Assembly (NCBI GenBank): GCA_021792955.1 | Contig: JAJYTP010000001.1 | Location: forward strand, 67,044 to 131,043 | Length of the DNA: 64,000 bases | Origin: an archaeon | GTDB lineage: Archaea; Thermoproteota; Nitrososphaeria; Conexivisphaerales; UBA164 | Direction: 5' to 3' | In this document: one piece after another, positions 9,241-18,553 of the stretch | Numbering within the stretch: position 1 is the stretch's first letter | Layout: each line of letters starts with the position of its first letter | Notes under the pieces: generated by a model | The model's input: only the letters and a program-made list of their open reading frames with translations | Told to the model about the DNA's origin: nothing | The model's database searches: none | Program-made: the position numbers and the translations under genes

Positions 9241-9343
9241 ACTGAGGGGGCCCATTAATGGTTAAATACGCAGCCATCAACACCAAACTCATGAGCGGGC
9301 GAAGGCCAGGGGCGCCGGATCATAGGCCCTTCTGGTGGTATAA

Positions 9344-10357
9344 TTGACCGCGCTTCTAGACATCCTGTACCCGGTGTACTTTACGGCCAGTTCGCCGATA
9401 CTCCTTTTGCTGCTTTTCGCGGCATCCCTAATCGTAGTATTGCCCATATTGATAATGTGGGAAAGGGTGCTGATCAGGTTCTCCAGGACCGTTGAGGATG
9501 CGCACAAGCCTGGAAGGCCTATGGTTCCACGGCCAGCTGGCCCCGCCCTTCTCCTTGCCTTCGTGATAATCCTGGCCCCATTTCTGTTAACCAGGAGCGT
9601 GGCCGGCTTCCTGATGACTGGTGCCATAGCCCTGCTCATAGGGCTTTACGATGACCTCAGGGGGCTGGGGGGGATAATCAAGCCGGCCCTGTCACTGTTA
9701 ATAGCGGTTCCCCTCATCCTGCTGGGCGTCTACAATTACAACCCCCACCTCCCTTTCATAGGGTCAACCACGCTTACTATAATCTATCCGCTGCTGATGA
9801 TCATCGGAGCCAGCATATTCAGTAACGCTTCAAATATGATGGATGTGTATAACGGGGTGTTGAGCAGCGTGCTTGCAACAGCCACCGTGCCGCTGCTTGC
9901 GATCTTCATTTTACAGCGCAATCTCACCATGGCCGTGCTTTCATTGGTTTACCTTGGTGTGGTGCTGGGCTTTTTCTTCAGGCATAAATATCCATCGAAG
10001 ATATTCCCTGGGGATAGCGGCTCGCTCATGTTGGGCGCAATGTACTTCGCCCTGGTAGTTATGGGGCAGCTGGAGATCATAGGCATACTGGCCTTTATGC
10101 CGTTGATCTTTAATGGATTCTTCATAATAACTTCGGTAAGGGGCTTCAGAGAGCACAAGAGCTTTCAACGACCGGTCAGCCTTACGGAAAATTATGAGAT
10201 AACGGCAAACAAGGGGCGCGGGCTTCCCATAACGCTTGTAAGGCTGCTTACCGTATCGCATCCCCTCAGTGAAAAGGATCTAGCTTTGAACATATGGCTG
10301 CTTTCAGTGTTTTCTTCGGCGTTCGCGCTGATCGTCTACCTGTTGGTTGGTGCTTGA
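9344..10357 (+). CDS. GlcNAc-1-phosphate transferase-like glycosyltransferase 4 (GPT/WecA type)
   Basis: The 337-residue polytopic membrane protein carries the polyprenyl-phosphate sugar-1-phosphate transferase motifs: GLYDDLRGLGG (catalytic Asp pair), NASNMMDVYNG and KIFPGDSGSL. In archaea this enzyme starts N-glycan assembly by moving a sugar phosphate onto dolichyl phosphate. The start is TTG 9344. It overlaps a small membrane protein gene by 11 nt and neighbours an acetyltransferase and a DUF354 protein, which points to a surface-glycan locus. Confidence 0.88.
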   Translation: MTALLDILYPVYFTASSPILLLLLFAASLIVVLPILIMWERVLIRFSRTVEDAHKPGRPMVPRPAGPALLLAFVIILAPFLLTRSVAGFLMTGAIALLIGLYDDLRGLGGIIKPALSLLIAVPLILLGVYNYNPHLPFIGSTTLTIIYPLLMIIGASIFSNASNMMDVYNGVLSSVLATATVPLLAIFILQRNLTMAVLSLVYLGVVLGFFFRHKYPSKIFPGDSGSLMLGAMYFALVVMGQLEIIGILAFMPLIFNGFFIITSVRGFREHKSFQRPVSLTENYEITANKGRGLPITLVRLLTVSHPLSEKDLALNIWLLSVFSSAFALIVYLLVGA

Positions 10358-10586
10358 GTTGAAGATAGTAAAGGAAACATATCAGTTGATGGCGGTTACC
10401 GGGGCATCGGGCCTGCTCTTGCTGCTCATCCTCTGGCTTATCAGCCTGGTGTTAAAGTTTGGCTACGGAGAACGAAGCCTGTCTATAACGATTATGAGGG
10501 ATGGCGTCAGCATACTGCTGTTTGCGCTGTGGTTCTACATGTTCCTACTGCTTAGGGACCTTATGGGCAGGCGCAGGGGAATGTGA
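10347..10586 (+). CDS. Small two-helix membrane protein
   Basis: The 79-residue product has two hydrophobic segments (residues ~17-37 and ~52-70) separated by a short charged loop, and a basic C-terminus (RRRGM). It is not recognised. The start, TTG 10347 or GTG 10350, lies inside the 3' end of the GPT gene, so it is probably translated with it and may assist the transferase. Its 3' end overlaps the convergent acetyltransferase gene by 42 nt. Confidence 0.65.
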   Translation: MVLELKIVKETYQLMAVTGASGLLLLLILWLISLVLKFGYGERSLSITIMRDGVSILLFALWFYMFLLLRDLMGRRRGM

Positions 10587-11060
10587 AGACTCCCATTTCC
10601 TTCTCTTAAGGTCGAAGGCCGCCTTATCGTATATGGGCTTTGCGGGGTTGCCAGCTACTACGGTGTTGGGAGGAACATCCTTGACTACGACCGCCCCCAT
10701 ACCCACCACGGAATTTTCACCGACCGTTATTCCAGCTTTGAGGATGGCCCCGGCACATATGGCTGCCCCCTTCATGACCTTCACCCCTATTAACGCGCCG
10801 CTCATCGGGTATGGATCATTCGTCAGCACTGCGGCAGGCCCTATGAAAACGTTATCTTCGATGACGGAAAGGGGGGGAATATATGCCTGACCTTCGATCC
10901 TTACATTGTTGCCTATTGTGACGCCATAGTCCACGTGTGCAAGCGAGCCTATTGACACATTATCCCCTATCGTCGTGTTATCGCCCACATATGCGAAGTG
11001 CCATATCTTGACGCCTTTACCCATCCTTACGCCGGCCCCAACATATTTGATGATGTCCAT
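10545..11060 (-). CDS. Left-handed beta-helix (hexapeptide) N-acetyltransferase, WbpD/WlbB-like
   Basis: The 171-residue protein consists of hexapeptide repeats with isoleucine/valine every six residues (for example GDNTTIGDNVSIGSLAH and ITVGENSVVGMGAVV) and ends in the VVAGNPAKP motif typical of sugar acetyltransferases. It probably acetylates an amino sugar for surface glycans. A TATA-like CTAAATAATG about 26 nt upstream suits the ATG at 11060. Confidence 0.87.
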   Translation of the reverse strand: MDIIKYVGAGVRMGKGVKIWHFAYVGDNTTIGDNVSIGSLAHVDYGVTIGNNVRIEGQAYIPPLSVIEDNVFIGPAAVLTNDPYPMSGALIGVKVMKGAAICAGAILKAGITVGENSVVGMGAVVVKDVPPNTVVAGNPAKPIYDKAAFDLKRRKWESSHSPAPAHKVPKQ

Positions 11061-11252
11061 GGCTTGAAATATGGAGGCGCATTATTTAGCGTTATCTGGA
11101 TCAGCCATCTCCCCTGAAAGAAGGAGGGTAGCCGGGCACGGGTATCCATATGGGGGCAGGTGAGTTGGAGGCAGCCGGGTGGACCACCTTAAAGGGGGCC
11201 ATTTGGTTCAAACAGGTCGTCCCCTCAGAGGTACGCCCGGCCCATTTTACCC

Positions 11253-12320
11253 CTAGGGAGCGGAGGTCCTTCCATTGTGGCTTTTTATGGCTGATGTAAT
11301 TCTGGGCGGAAGGAAGGACGATAGGTCATCGAATCCATTGAAGTCGATTGGCGCTGTAGTCCTGTTACCGGAGTCAGCCAGGACCCTTTTCACCTTGACG
11401 AGCAGGTCGCGCTGGTCACGTGCAACTGTGATCGCTCTGATCCTAAGAAGATGCCTATCAATATATGTCATGGAGCCAGGGTAAAAGGATATTGCGGGCA
11501 CCCCCATAAGCGCTGCTTCCGCGGTCATGGTGCCGCCCCTCCCTATGAATAGCCTTGCGCCATCTATTATGTTGGGGCCGAAGAAAGGGCCGCCATATAT
11601 CTTTACATTCCCTCTGGTTTCAACCATATTTGTATACCTTCTTAGCACTATAAACTTCTCATCAGGCAGGCTGTTAGCAAGCTCTTCAATATTGATCGGA
11701 TTGTGCGCTTTGCTCAGATAGGAAGCCCATCCCTCTTCCTCCCTGATTATGATAGCTCCACTTCCCTCCTTTTCTATATCGTTCTTGGCGGGCCAGAGCT
11801 TCCTCCTAGCCACCCATAGCGCAGGATCTATGGAGCGATAGCTCACTACATCTTCTTTTCCGATGCCGTACCGCGTCCAGGCCGTTTTTGGGATAACCCA
11901 TGGAGTGAACAGCTTACTGGAGAGCGGAACCGTCAATCTGGAGACGAATTCGCTATGAGGCGAATCGCAGATCATGATATGCGGCAAGCCCAGTCCGAAC
12001 GCGATTCGGGCAGCATCCGGGCTTCCAAAGGAAACAGCTCCAGCTATATCTTCATCCTTAATCACCTCTAACAGCGCCCGCTGTCTCGCTATTCCCGCCG
12101 TCAACTTCGACAGGATATCCTTGCCTCCATGATACCCCACTTCCCTTGGTTTAGCCCTTATCTTGAGCCTTGATATCACACGTTCCAGTTCCTCATACCC
12201 CCTTATGGTCACAAGGGCCTCCATATCTAAAGAATCCTCTAGGAACTTGTAGAATAAATAGTGCTTGGGCGTCAGCAGGTCAAACCATATCTTGGCCAAA
12301 TTTCTTAACCCCTTTACCAA
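11253..12320 (-). CDS. DUF354 family protein (glycosyltransferase/epimerase-like)
   Basis: The 355-residue protein begins with the DUF354 hallmark IWFDLLTPKHYLFYKFL and has a later GGTMTAEAALMGVPAISFYPG segment, which resembles the nucleotide-sugar pocket of GT-B enzymes and UDP-GlcNAc 2-epimerases. DUF354 proteins are common in archaeal surface-polysaccharide loci. Starts at TTG 12320 or TTG 12299 are both possible; a TATA-like CATTTAATAG lies near 12375-12385. Its role in sugar metabolism is inferred from the fold and neighbours. Confidence 0.82.
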   Translation of the reverse strand: MVKGLRNLAKIWFDLLTPKHYLFYKFLEDSLDMEALVTIRGYEELERVISRLKIRAKPREVGYHGGKDILSKLTAGIARQRALLEVIKDEDIAGAVSFGSPDAARIAFGLGLPHIMICDSPHSEFVSRLTVPLSSKLFTPWVIPKTAWTRYGIGKEDVVSYRSIDPALWVARRKLWPAKNDIEKEGSGAIIIREEEGWASYLSKAHNPINIEELANSLPDEKFIVLRRYTNMVETRGNVKIYGGPFFGPNIIDGARLFIGRGGTMTAEAALMGVPAISFYPGSMTYIDRHLLRIRAITVARDQRDLLVKVKRVLADSGNRTTAPIDFNGFDDLSSFLPPRITSAIKSHNGRTSAP

Positions 12321-12534
12321 CAGGCCCTGATCCCCTGGCAGGCATGGAAGGCGATCACATCCCCTAGAACTTCACCATACTATTAAATGTTGCCAACGGG
12401 CATGGCCGGCAACATGGAATAGCCAGAAACGCCTTTAACAGGGCTCATCAAAGGCCTGTTCAACGTAATCGCCATCATTAAAGCCAGCAAGCTAGATCTG
12501 TAAAAGTTTAAATTTAGCCGATAGAATGATAAAT

Positions 12535-12780
12535 ATGGTTCAACCCAAGGCGAGGTATATGAGAAGGCTTGACGCCGACAGGTATCTATCAGTTTCAATC
12601 TGGGCAGGTAAGACGCACCCCGAGGATGAAATAATAAGGGTGCAGATAAGGAAGAGGAACCAGCAGGACTGGCAAACCGAATCTGACTTGAGCATATACA
12701 GGACGGCGGGTGGCGTCTATACCGAATTGAAACCACGGGAACAGTCACCTTCGCAGGCGCCTTCAGCTGCTCCTCGCTAA
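12535..12780 (+). CDS. Small protein upstream of PEP carboxylase
   Basis: The 81-residue product has an N-terminal folded-looking part with alternating hydrophobic strands (YLSVSIWAGK, EIIRVQIRKRN) and a Pro/Ser/Gln-rich tail. I do not recognise it. The strong TATA box AAAGTTTAAATTT (12503-12515) is about 26 nt before ATG 12535, so that start is preferred over ATG 12526. It ends 16 nt before ppcA and is probably co-transcribed with it. Confidence 0.65.
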   Translation: MVQPKARYMRRLDADRYLSVSIWAGKTHPEDEIIRVQIRKRNQQDWQTESDLSIYRTAGGVYTELKPREQSPSQAPSAAPR

Positions 12781-12796
12781 TAACGGATCGAGAGAT

Positions 12797-14350
12797 ATGT
12801 CGGATATTCGTAAGATCCCGGCCACAATGGCCACACAGCATCCGGACAATGCCACCATGCCGGACTGGGCCGAAGGAAGGATCATAGAAGGTGAAAAGGA
12901 GATAGAGGAAGCGTACCTTGCATACAGCAAGTATGGCTGCACGGAGGTCATGTGGGATGCCGAAGGCAAGGACGTTGACATGCAGGTCCTGAGGAAATTT
13001 TTTAGCATATATGGGGATTTCTTCAAAAAGAACAGGATCGGTCATGACATATTCCTTACCTACAGGATCCCTAACCCTATGGCGGAATCAGTGGAAAAGA
13101 AGAACTTTTCAGAAATGCTGGAAACAATACCGAAGTTCAACGATGTCTACAGGGCCTTCTATGGTAAAGATGTGCCATTTATGGAGGTGATACTGCCCCT
13201 GACAAGGTCAGCTGATGACCTGTTAAGGGTACATAATTACTATAAGACGGTGGTGGCTGACAAGGAAAAGGTCGATATAGGTGGCATTACGGTGGCGAAG
13301 TGGCTCGGGACAATAGACCCGAAGTCAATAGAGGTTATACCCCTTTTCGAGGACATGGGAAGCCTTCTATCCGCCGGCCAGATCATCAGCAAGTACATAG
13401 ACTCGGTACGGCCAAGGTACATGAGGGTGTTCGTTGCAAGGTCCGACCCCGCGTTAAATTACAGCATGATTTCGGCCGTTCTGCTCGCCAAGCTCGCCAT
13501 CTCCTCCTTCAAGGACGTTGAAGAAAAATACAGCATACCGATCTATCCCATAATAGGCGCAGGCTCACTCCCTTTTAGGGGGCACCTGTCTCCCGATAAC
13601 ATCTATCATTTTATGGAGGAATACCCGGGATTGGATACAGTTACCATTCAATCCGCCTACCGTTATGATTATCCAGATCCTTCGCAATCAATTGGTGAAC
13701 TGAACTCCATGATACCTTATTCATTGAAGAAGTCAATGGACGCGGACGCTGCGGACGAGCTCGTGAAGATAATCAGGCGTGTCTCTGATAGCTATCAAAG
13801 GAGGGTAGAATCCATGGCGGGGCTCATCAACCAAATTTCCCTATACGTACCTCGCCGACGCGCTAGAAAGCTCCACATAGGGCTGTTCGGTTACTCAAGA
13901 AGGATGGGACGGGTGAAGCTGCCGAGGGCCATAACGTTCGTAGCTGCGCTTTATTCGATAGGGTTACCGCCGGAAATACTTGGCCTGGATGCAGTACTTC
14001 AGCTAAAGGAAGCTAGCTTCAATATACTGAAGGAGCATTATGTAAACTACAAAAAGGACCTGGAAATGGCCTGTAAATATCTAAATCCGGCGCTTCTGGA
14101 TGACCTTCAGGAGGCGCAGCTCTACAATGGAATCGTAAGGAGGTACAGCCTGAGGAACATGATGGATCTGGTCAAACGGGATATGGACGCCCTTGACGCG
14201 CTGGGAATAAGGGTTGGGCCAACCACCAATGAAGAAAGGAGGCATCTCAACCTGACCAAGAACCTCCTGATCTCCATCGTAGACGGTCAAAGCGAAATGG
14301 CTGGGAGGGAGATCAGTGCGATGGGCATGTTGAGAAGGTCGCTGGGCTGA
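12797..14350 (+). CDS. ppcA: Phosphoenolpyruvate carboxylase, archaeal type
   Basis: The 517-residue protein begins with IPATMATQHPDNATMPDW near residue 6, the diagnostic start of archaeal-type PEPC. It makes oxaloacetate from PEP and bicarbonate and feeds the TCA cycle. Its length matches the archaeal family (about 500 residues), roughly half that of bacterial PEPC. Other landmarks are GSLPFRGHLSPDN and VTIQSAYRYDYP, with a C-terminal GPTTNEERRHLN stretch. It follows the small gene at 12535 and precedes hsp20, which has its own promoter. Confidence 0.95.
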   Translation: MSDIRKIPATMATQHPDNATMPDWAEGRIIEGEKEIEEAYLAYSKYGCTEVMWDAEGKDVDMQVLRKFFSIYGDFFKKNRIGHDIFLTYRIPNPMAESVEKKNFSEMLETIPKFNDVYRAFYGKDVPFMEVILPLTRSADDLLRVHNYYKTVVADKEKVDIGGITVAKWLGTIDPKSIEVIPLFEDMGSLLSAGQIISKYIDSVRPRYMRVFVARSDPALNYSMISAVLLAKLAISSFKDVEEKYSIPIYPIIGAGSLPFRGHLSPDNIYHFMEEYPGLDTVTIQSAYRYDYPDPSQSIGELNSMIPYSLKKSMDADAADELVKIIRRVSDSYQRRVESMAGLINQISLYVPRRRARKLHIGLFGYSRRMGRVKLPRAITFVAALYSIGLPPEILGLDAVLQLKEASFNILKEHYVNYKKDLEMACKYLNPALLDDLQEAQLYNGIVRRYSLRNMMDLVKRDMDALDALGIRVGPTTNEERRHLNLTKNLLISIVDGQSEMAGREISAMGMLRRSLG

Positions 14351-14406
14351 TAGCGAACATGGTTCAGCAAAAAGTTTAAATTTTCTAGTTTCTCCAATAA
14401 CAACGG

Positions 14407-14937
14407 GTGGATAAATTGTCATCATGGGGCATTCGTAAAAGAAGGGATGAGGATGACTTCTGGGCCTACTTTCAGGATATAGATAAGATGTTTGAAAACA
14501 TATTCAAGTCCCTTGAGCAGGGCGATAAGGAGTTTGTAGAAGGGCCCATCTTCTATGGATTTTCCTGGAACGTTGGCCCTGATGGGAAGCCTATAATAAG
14601 GGAGTTCGGGAATGTCAGGTCAGGTTTCAAGGGGGTCAAAAGGTCCGATGTACGTACGCCCTTCTATGACATAGTCATGGATGACAAGAATAATGAGCTT
14701 AATGTCATAGTCGAACTGCCTGGCGTAGATAAGGAAAAGGTGAGGGTGAACGCCACTCCGGACTCGGTGGAAGTCGAGGCCGATGGGAGCGGAAGGAGAT
14801 ACGCCATAGATATTCCCCTTGATTTGCAGATCGAGCCTGAAACTGCAAAGGCCACCTTTAATAACGGGATACTTCAGGTGACCTTTAAGGTTAAGCACTT
14901 CAGGAATAAGGGTGGCGTAAGGATCAACATAGGTTGA
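14407..14937 (+). CDS. hsp20: Small heat-shock protein Hsp20 (alpha-crystallin domain)
   Basis: The 176-residue protein has a charged, helical N-terminal arm and an alpha-crystallin domain from about residue 80 (FYDIVMDDKNNELNVIVELP, then DKEKVRVN and FNNGILQVTFK). It should form oligomeric ATP-independent chaperone shells. The start is GTG 14407. A strong TATA box (AAAGTTTAAATTTTC, 14371-14385) about 28 nt upstream implies a leaderless transcript and independent, probably stress-linked, control. Confidence 0.92.
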   Translation: MDKLSSWGIRKRRDEDDFWAYFQDIDKMFENIFKSLEQGDKEFVEGPIFYGFSWNVGPDGKPIIREFGNVRSGFKGVKRSDVRTPFYDIVMDDKNNELNVIVELPGVDKEKVRVNATPDSVEVEADGSGRRYAIDIPLDLQIEPETAKATFNNGILQVTFKVKHFRNKGGVRINIG

Positions 14938-14970
14938 TTTCTGCTCAGAACATCTAGCTAGCGCAGCCAT

Positions 14971-16113
14971 ATGGAGAATTTTGAACTTATAAAGGAGGGG
15001 GCTACGTCATTCTATGCCCCCCTCGGTTCAAGCCAGGGAAAAGGACCGGTAACTGAGCCCGTATTCTTCAACCCGGTTGGCCGAATGGCTCGAGACATAT
15101 TTATCATATGCCTTTCCGCGTTTTCGGAGCTCGTTGGCTCTCGTGGTCTTTCATTTGCTGAAGCGTTCGCAGGCACCGGGGTCAAGGGCATCAGATTGGC
15201 GATGGAGGGAAATGGGTATTCCAAGTTCTTTATGAACGACCTGAACGATGCCGCGGTTAACGTAGTTGGCAACAACGCGCGGCTGAACGGTATTGAGGGA
15301 AAGGTCGTCATATCCGGCAGGGACGTGTATTCCTTTCTTCAATCGATAAGGGATATGGGAGGGGTGGATGCCCTGGACATAGACCCGTTTGGGTCTCCAG
15401 CGCCGTTTATCGAATCGGCCATCAGGGCCACCAAGAACGGCGGGCTTGTATCATTTACGGCCACGGATACCGCTGTCCTGAGCGGCGTACACGCCGCTGC
15501 AGCTGAAAAGAAGTACGGGATCAAGGCCTTCAGGGGGCAGTGCCACAGGGAGACGAGCGCACGGGCGCTTGCTTCAGCCGTTATGATCAGCGGAGCCCGT
15601 CTTGACGTTGCAACTAAGCCGCTTTTCTTCCATGTATACAAGCATTACATTAGGGGCTATTTCTTGGCTATTAGGTCCGCGGCCACAGCCACCTCACTGG
15701 TTGAATCCTTTGGGCACCTTTCATATTGCAGCTGCGGATACATGACATCCGAAGAAGCGGCAGTATGTCCTCAATGCTTTAGGCCGCTAAAGAAGGCTGG
15801 CCCCTATTATCTTGGGCCTTTGTTCGATCTGGACTTCCTGCGCAGGGCCAGCGCCTTCTCCGCAGGATCATTTCCAAGGATCAGGCTGTTCGAGACGGCC
15901 CTGAACGATATCCAGCTCCCCCCTTATTTTTATCGCCTTCCATCCATCACCGATGACATGGGCATCCCCACGCCGGCCAGGCTCAAGGTCATTTCAATGT
16001 TACAGAAGGCCGGTTTTCTGGCATCGGAGCCTTCGTTCGATCCTCAGGGGATCAGGACCAACGCCCCTTTCCCCATCATTAAGGCCATAATGGAGTACGT
16101 AAGCGGAAACTGA
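14971..16113 (+). CDS. trm1: tRNA (guanine-26,N2-N2) dimethyltransferase Trm1
   Basis: The 380-residue enzyme shows the Trm1 order: EGATSFYAP near the start, PVFFNPVGRMARD, the SAM-binding AFAGTGVKGIR loop, the catalytic DIDPFGSPAPF motif, and a C-terminal zinc-binding CSCGYM ... CPQC segment. It methylates G26 of tRNAs. Two tRNA genes lie just downstream on the opposite strand. Confidence 0.95.
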   Translation: MENFELIKEGATSFYAPLGSSQGKGPVTEPVFFNPVGRMARDIFIICLSAFSELVGSRGLSFAEAFAGTGVKGIRLAMEGNGYSKFFMNDLNDAAVNVVGNNARLNGIEGKVVISGRDVYSFLQSIRDMGGVDALDIDPFGSPAPFIESAIRATKNGGLVSFTATDTAVLSGVHAAAAEKKYGIKAFRGQCHRETSARALASAVMISGARLDVATKPLFFHVYKHYIRGYFLAIRSAATATSLVESFGHLSYCSCGYMTSEEAAVCPQCFRPLKKAGPYYLGPLFDLDFLRRASAFSAGSFPRIRLFETALNDIQLPPYFYRLPSITDDMGIPTPARLKVISMLQKAGFLASEPSFDPQGIRTNAPFPIIKAIMEYVSGN

Positions 16114-16174
16114 GAAACGAAATCAAATCTCCAGAGGTTATAATAAATGGCTGGCTCTGATCTGTTAAGCCATA

Positions 16175-16259
16175 TGCGAGGGGTGGGATTTGAACCCACG
16201 AACCCCAACGGGACGAGGTCCTAAGCCTCGCGCCTTTGGCCAAGCTGGGCGACCCTCGC
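16175..16259 (-). tRNA. tRNA-Leu (anticodon UAG)
   Basis: The minus strand folds as a class II tRNA: acceptor GCGAGGG paired with CCCTCGC plus discriminator A, a 7-nt anticodon loop CTTAGGA with anticodon TAG at 16223-16221, a long variable arm and a TTCAAAT T-loop. No CCA is encoded. No intron is seen. It lies 12 bp downstream of tRNA-Ala and shares its promoter. Confidence 0.93.
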
Positions 16260-16271
16260 GTGCAAAACAAG

Positions 16272-16343
16272 TGGACCGGGGGGGACTCGAACCCCCGACC
16301 TCTCCCATGCCAAGGGAGTATTCTACCTCTGAACTACCGGCCC
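16272..16343 (-). tRNA. tRNA-Ala (anticodon GGC)
   Basis: The minus strand gives a standard cloverleaf with acceptor GGGCCGG/CCGGTCC, which contains the G3:U70 pair that marks alanine tRNAs. The anticodon loop TTGGCAT has anticodon GGC at 16311-16309. No CCA is encoded. A TATA-like AAATACATAAAAACC lies about 20-30 nt upstream and should drive both tRNAs. Confidence 0.94.
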
Positions 16344-16422
16344 TCCACATGTTTGATGGGATTTGGGTTTTTATGTATTTCTAGTGCGGATGCAAGTGAG
16401 TCCTGCGCGCACCAGCAGTTCA

Positions 16423-16797
16423 TCAATCGCTTTTGGAATTGCTCGAATCGACCGGGTCATTGCTAAGCTTTGGCCCGAACCTTATAAATGTAACAGAACA
16501 GGATTTGCAACGTTCGAGCTCCTGTAACAACAGGAGGAAACGGTTCAGGTAGTATTTGTAACGCCTTCGTCCATATACTTCGACGAATGCGTTTATCATC
16601 GTATCGAAGGAGAATATCACGGGGGACCTGCCTTCGAGTAATACATCGATCAGGTTATGAATCAAGTTCTCCGGATCCAGTTCAAATATTTGCCTGGTCT
16701 TTACGAAGTTTGAAATATACCCGTCCAGGTCTATTATATAGGTCGACGGGTCAATAGCCCTTATCCCTTCTCTGGAAGACCTGAGCGTCCTTACCAT
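16423..16797 (-). CDS. Hypothetical protein
   Basis: The 124-residue product is not recognised. It has a DLDGYISNFV segment followed by predicted helices and a strand (GRSPVIFSFDTMINAF), resembling part of an alpha/beta sensory or NTPase-like fold. The frame continues upstream of ATG 16797 for about 20 codons without a start codon and with protein-like composition (KEKDAHTAFCSNRG), so the annotated form may be N-terminally incomplete or frameshifted. It ends close to the tRNA-Ala promoter. Confidence 0.5.
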   Translation of the reverse strand: MVRTLRSSREGIRAIDPSTYIIDLDGYISNFVKTRQIFELDPENLIHNLIDVLLEGRSPVIFSFDTMINAFVEVYGRRRYKYYLNRFLLLLQELERCKSCSVTFIRFGPKLSNDPVDSSNSKSD

Positions 16798-16904
16798 GGA
16801 AATGCCCCTATTCGAGCAAAATGCTGTATGAGCGTCCTTTTCCTTCCTTGGAGCGATAGGTCTTCATGATCATCTGCCTGGTTGACTCCGATTGACGCCA
16901 CTGG

Positions 16905-17180
16905 TCATAGGATATCGAAATGGTCGAACTCCCCGGCATACTGCTCCTCGGTCATATCCATCCTTTCTACTTCAGCCAGCGGCGGCCCATGCCTGCACCA
17001 CCTGATGAATTCATCGATCATAGGGCTTTCCCCTTCGCACACTATCTCCACTGAGCCGTTGGCAAGGTTTCTAGCGCTGCCAGTGATTCCGAGCGCTGTC
17101 GCCTCGGCACGTGCCTCCGCCCTGAACGCTACCCCCTGCACTTGACCGTATATCAACAGATGAAATCTCTTCTTCATCAA
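16905..17180 (-). CDS. acyP: Acylphosphatase
   Basis: The 91-residue protein is a textbook acylphosphatase: the phosphate-binding loop GQVQGVAFRAEARAEA with its catalytic arginine, and the catalytic asparagine in GITGSARNLANGSVEI. It hydrolyses carboxyl-phosphate bonds. The start overlaps the rtcB stop by 4 nt, so the two are co-transcribed. Confidence 0.93.
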   Translation of the reverse strand: MMKKRFHLLIYGQVQGVAFRAEARAEATALGITGSARNLANGSVEIVCEGESPMIDEFIRWCRHGPPLAEVERMDMTEEQYAGEFDHFDIL

Positions 17181-18553
17181 CCTTTCACTACTCCAATGGG
17201 GATCAGCCTGGCTACCCTTTTTGCGAGCCCTGCCATTTCGGTCACTTCAGCTACTACATCGACATCCTTGTAGGCGCCCGGGGCCTCCTCCGTTACCGTG
17301 TCAGTGCTTGCCGCTCTGACCTGTATCCCTCTCCTTCGCAGATCGCTCATCAGCCCCTCATATGGGTAGCGTCTTCTTGCGCTGCTCCTGCTCATGAACC
17401 TGCCAGCCCCATGTGCCGCGCTCCCGAAGCTAAGCGTATCGTTCCCGCTCTGTCCAAGCATGACGTAGCTGGCAGTCCCCATACTTCCCGGTATCAGGAC
17501 CGGCTGTCCTATATCCCTATATTCCTGCGGTATAAATTTGGAACCTGCACCGAAGGCCCTTGTAGCCCCCTTCCTGTGCACGTAAAGCGTCTGATTTTCC
17601 CCATCCACCATATGCTCCTCCTTCTTTGCTATATTGTGGGCTACATCGTATATCAGTTTCATATCCAACTTTTCGAAGTCGCTGTTGATGACGCCGAAGC
17701 TCTTTCTCACCATATGAGTAATCAATTGGCGATTTACCCATGCGAAATTTGCGGCGCTGCGCATGGCTGAAATGTAGTCTTCACCTTCCCTGCTAGTAAC
17801 CGGCACAGCGGCAAGCTCGCGGTCTGGCAGATCTATATTATAGCGGTGGCTTGCGCTTTCCATCTTCTGCAGGTAGTCGCTGCAGGTCTGGTGGCCATAC
17901 CCCCTGCTTCCCGTGTGAATGAGGACCAGTATCTGGCCCTGCCTGACGATGCCCATGCGCTTGGCGCTGCGTTCGTCAAATACCCGGTCTACGGCCTCAA
18001 TTTCAAGGAAGTGATTTCCGCTCCCGAGGCTCCCCAGCTGCTTACCCCCCCTTGACTTAGCCTCCTTGGAAACCTTGGACGGGTCAGCGCCGGCTATGCT
18101 GCCGTTCTCCTCACAGTATTCGAAATCGTCCTCGATCGCATATCCATTTTCGACGGCCCACCTGACGCCTTCCTTTGTAATATCATCAAGCGCGGTCATG
18201 TTGAACCTGAAACCGCTGCTGCTTCCTAGGCCGCTGGGCACGTTCCTGTACATGCTGTCCAGCAGGGCATTAAGCTTTGGCTTTATTTCAGCCATGGTAA
18301 GGTTGGTCCTGACCAGTCTGACGCCGCAGTTGATATCATAACCGACCCCTCCGGGGCTGATTACGCCATCTTCTCCAAAGGCGGCCACCCCACCTATGGG
18401 AAATCCGTATCCCTCGTGGCCGTCAGGCATGACCATGGAGAACTTCCTGATTCCTGGAAGCTTTGAGACATTTATAGCCTGAGATATCGTCCTGTCCTGC
18501 TGCATCTTTTCCAGAAGGGCTTCATTAGCGTAGATTTTGACCGGCACTTTCAT
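17177..18553 (-). CDS. rtcB: RNA-splicing ligase RtcB
   Basis: From the first ATG (18553) the protein has 458 residues. It contains MPDGHEGYGFPIGGVAAFG, PGGVGYDINCGVRL (metal-binding Cys), GSGNHFLEIE and a C-terminal guanylylated-His region HGAGRFMSRSSARR. It joins tRNA exon halves with 2',3'-cyclic phosphate ends and fits the intron-bearing tRNA in this window. The family normally has about 20 more N-terminal residues. The same frame upstream reads IKKTGGQTWEISADQYAGM, which matches, but lacks ATG, GTG or TTG; ATT 18616 with an AGGGGG just upstream is a possible start. Confidence 0.95.
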   Translation of the reverse strand: MKVPVKIYANEALLEKMQQDRTISQAINVSKLPGIRKFSMVMPDGHEGYGFPIGGVAAFGEDGVISPGGVGYDINCGVRLVRTNLTMAEIKPKLNALLDSMYRNVPSGLGSSSGFRFNMTALDDITKEGVRWAVENGYAIEDDFEYCEENGSIAGADPSKVSKEAKSRGGKQLGSLGSGNHFLEIEAVDRVFDERSAKRMGIVRQGQILVLIHTGSRGYGHQTCSDYLQKMESASHRYNIDLPDRELAAVPVTSREGEDYISAMRSAANFAWVNRQLITHMVRKSFGVINSDFEKLDMKLIYDVAHNIAKKEEHMVDGENQTLYVHRKGATRAFGAGSKFIPQEYRDIGQPVLIPGSMGTASYVMLGQSGNDTLSFGSAAHGAGRFMSRSSARRRYPYEGLMSDLRRRGIQVRAASTDTVTEEAPGAYKDVDVVAEVTEMAGLAKRVARLIPIGVVKG

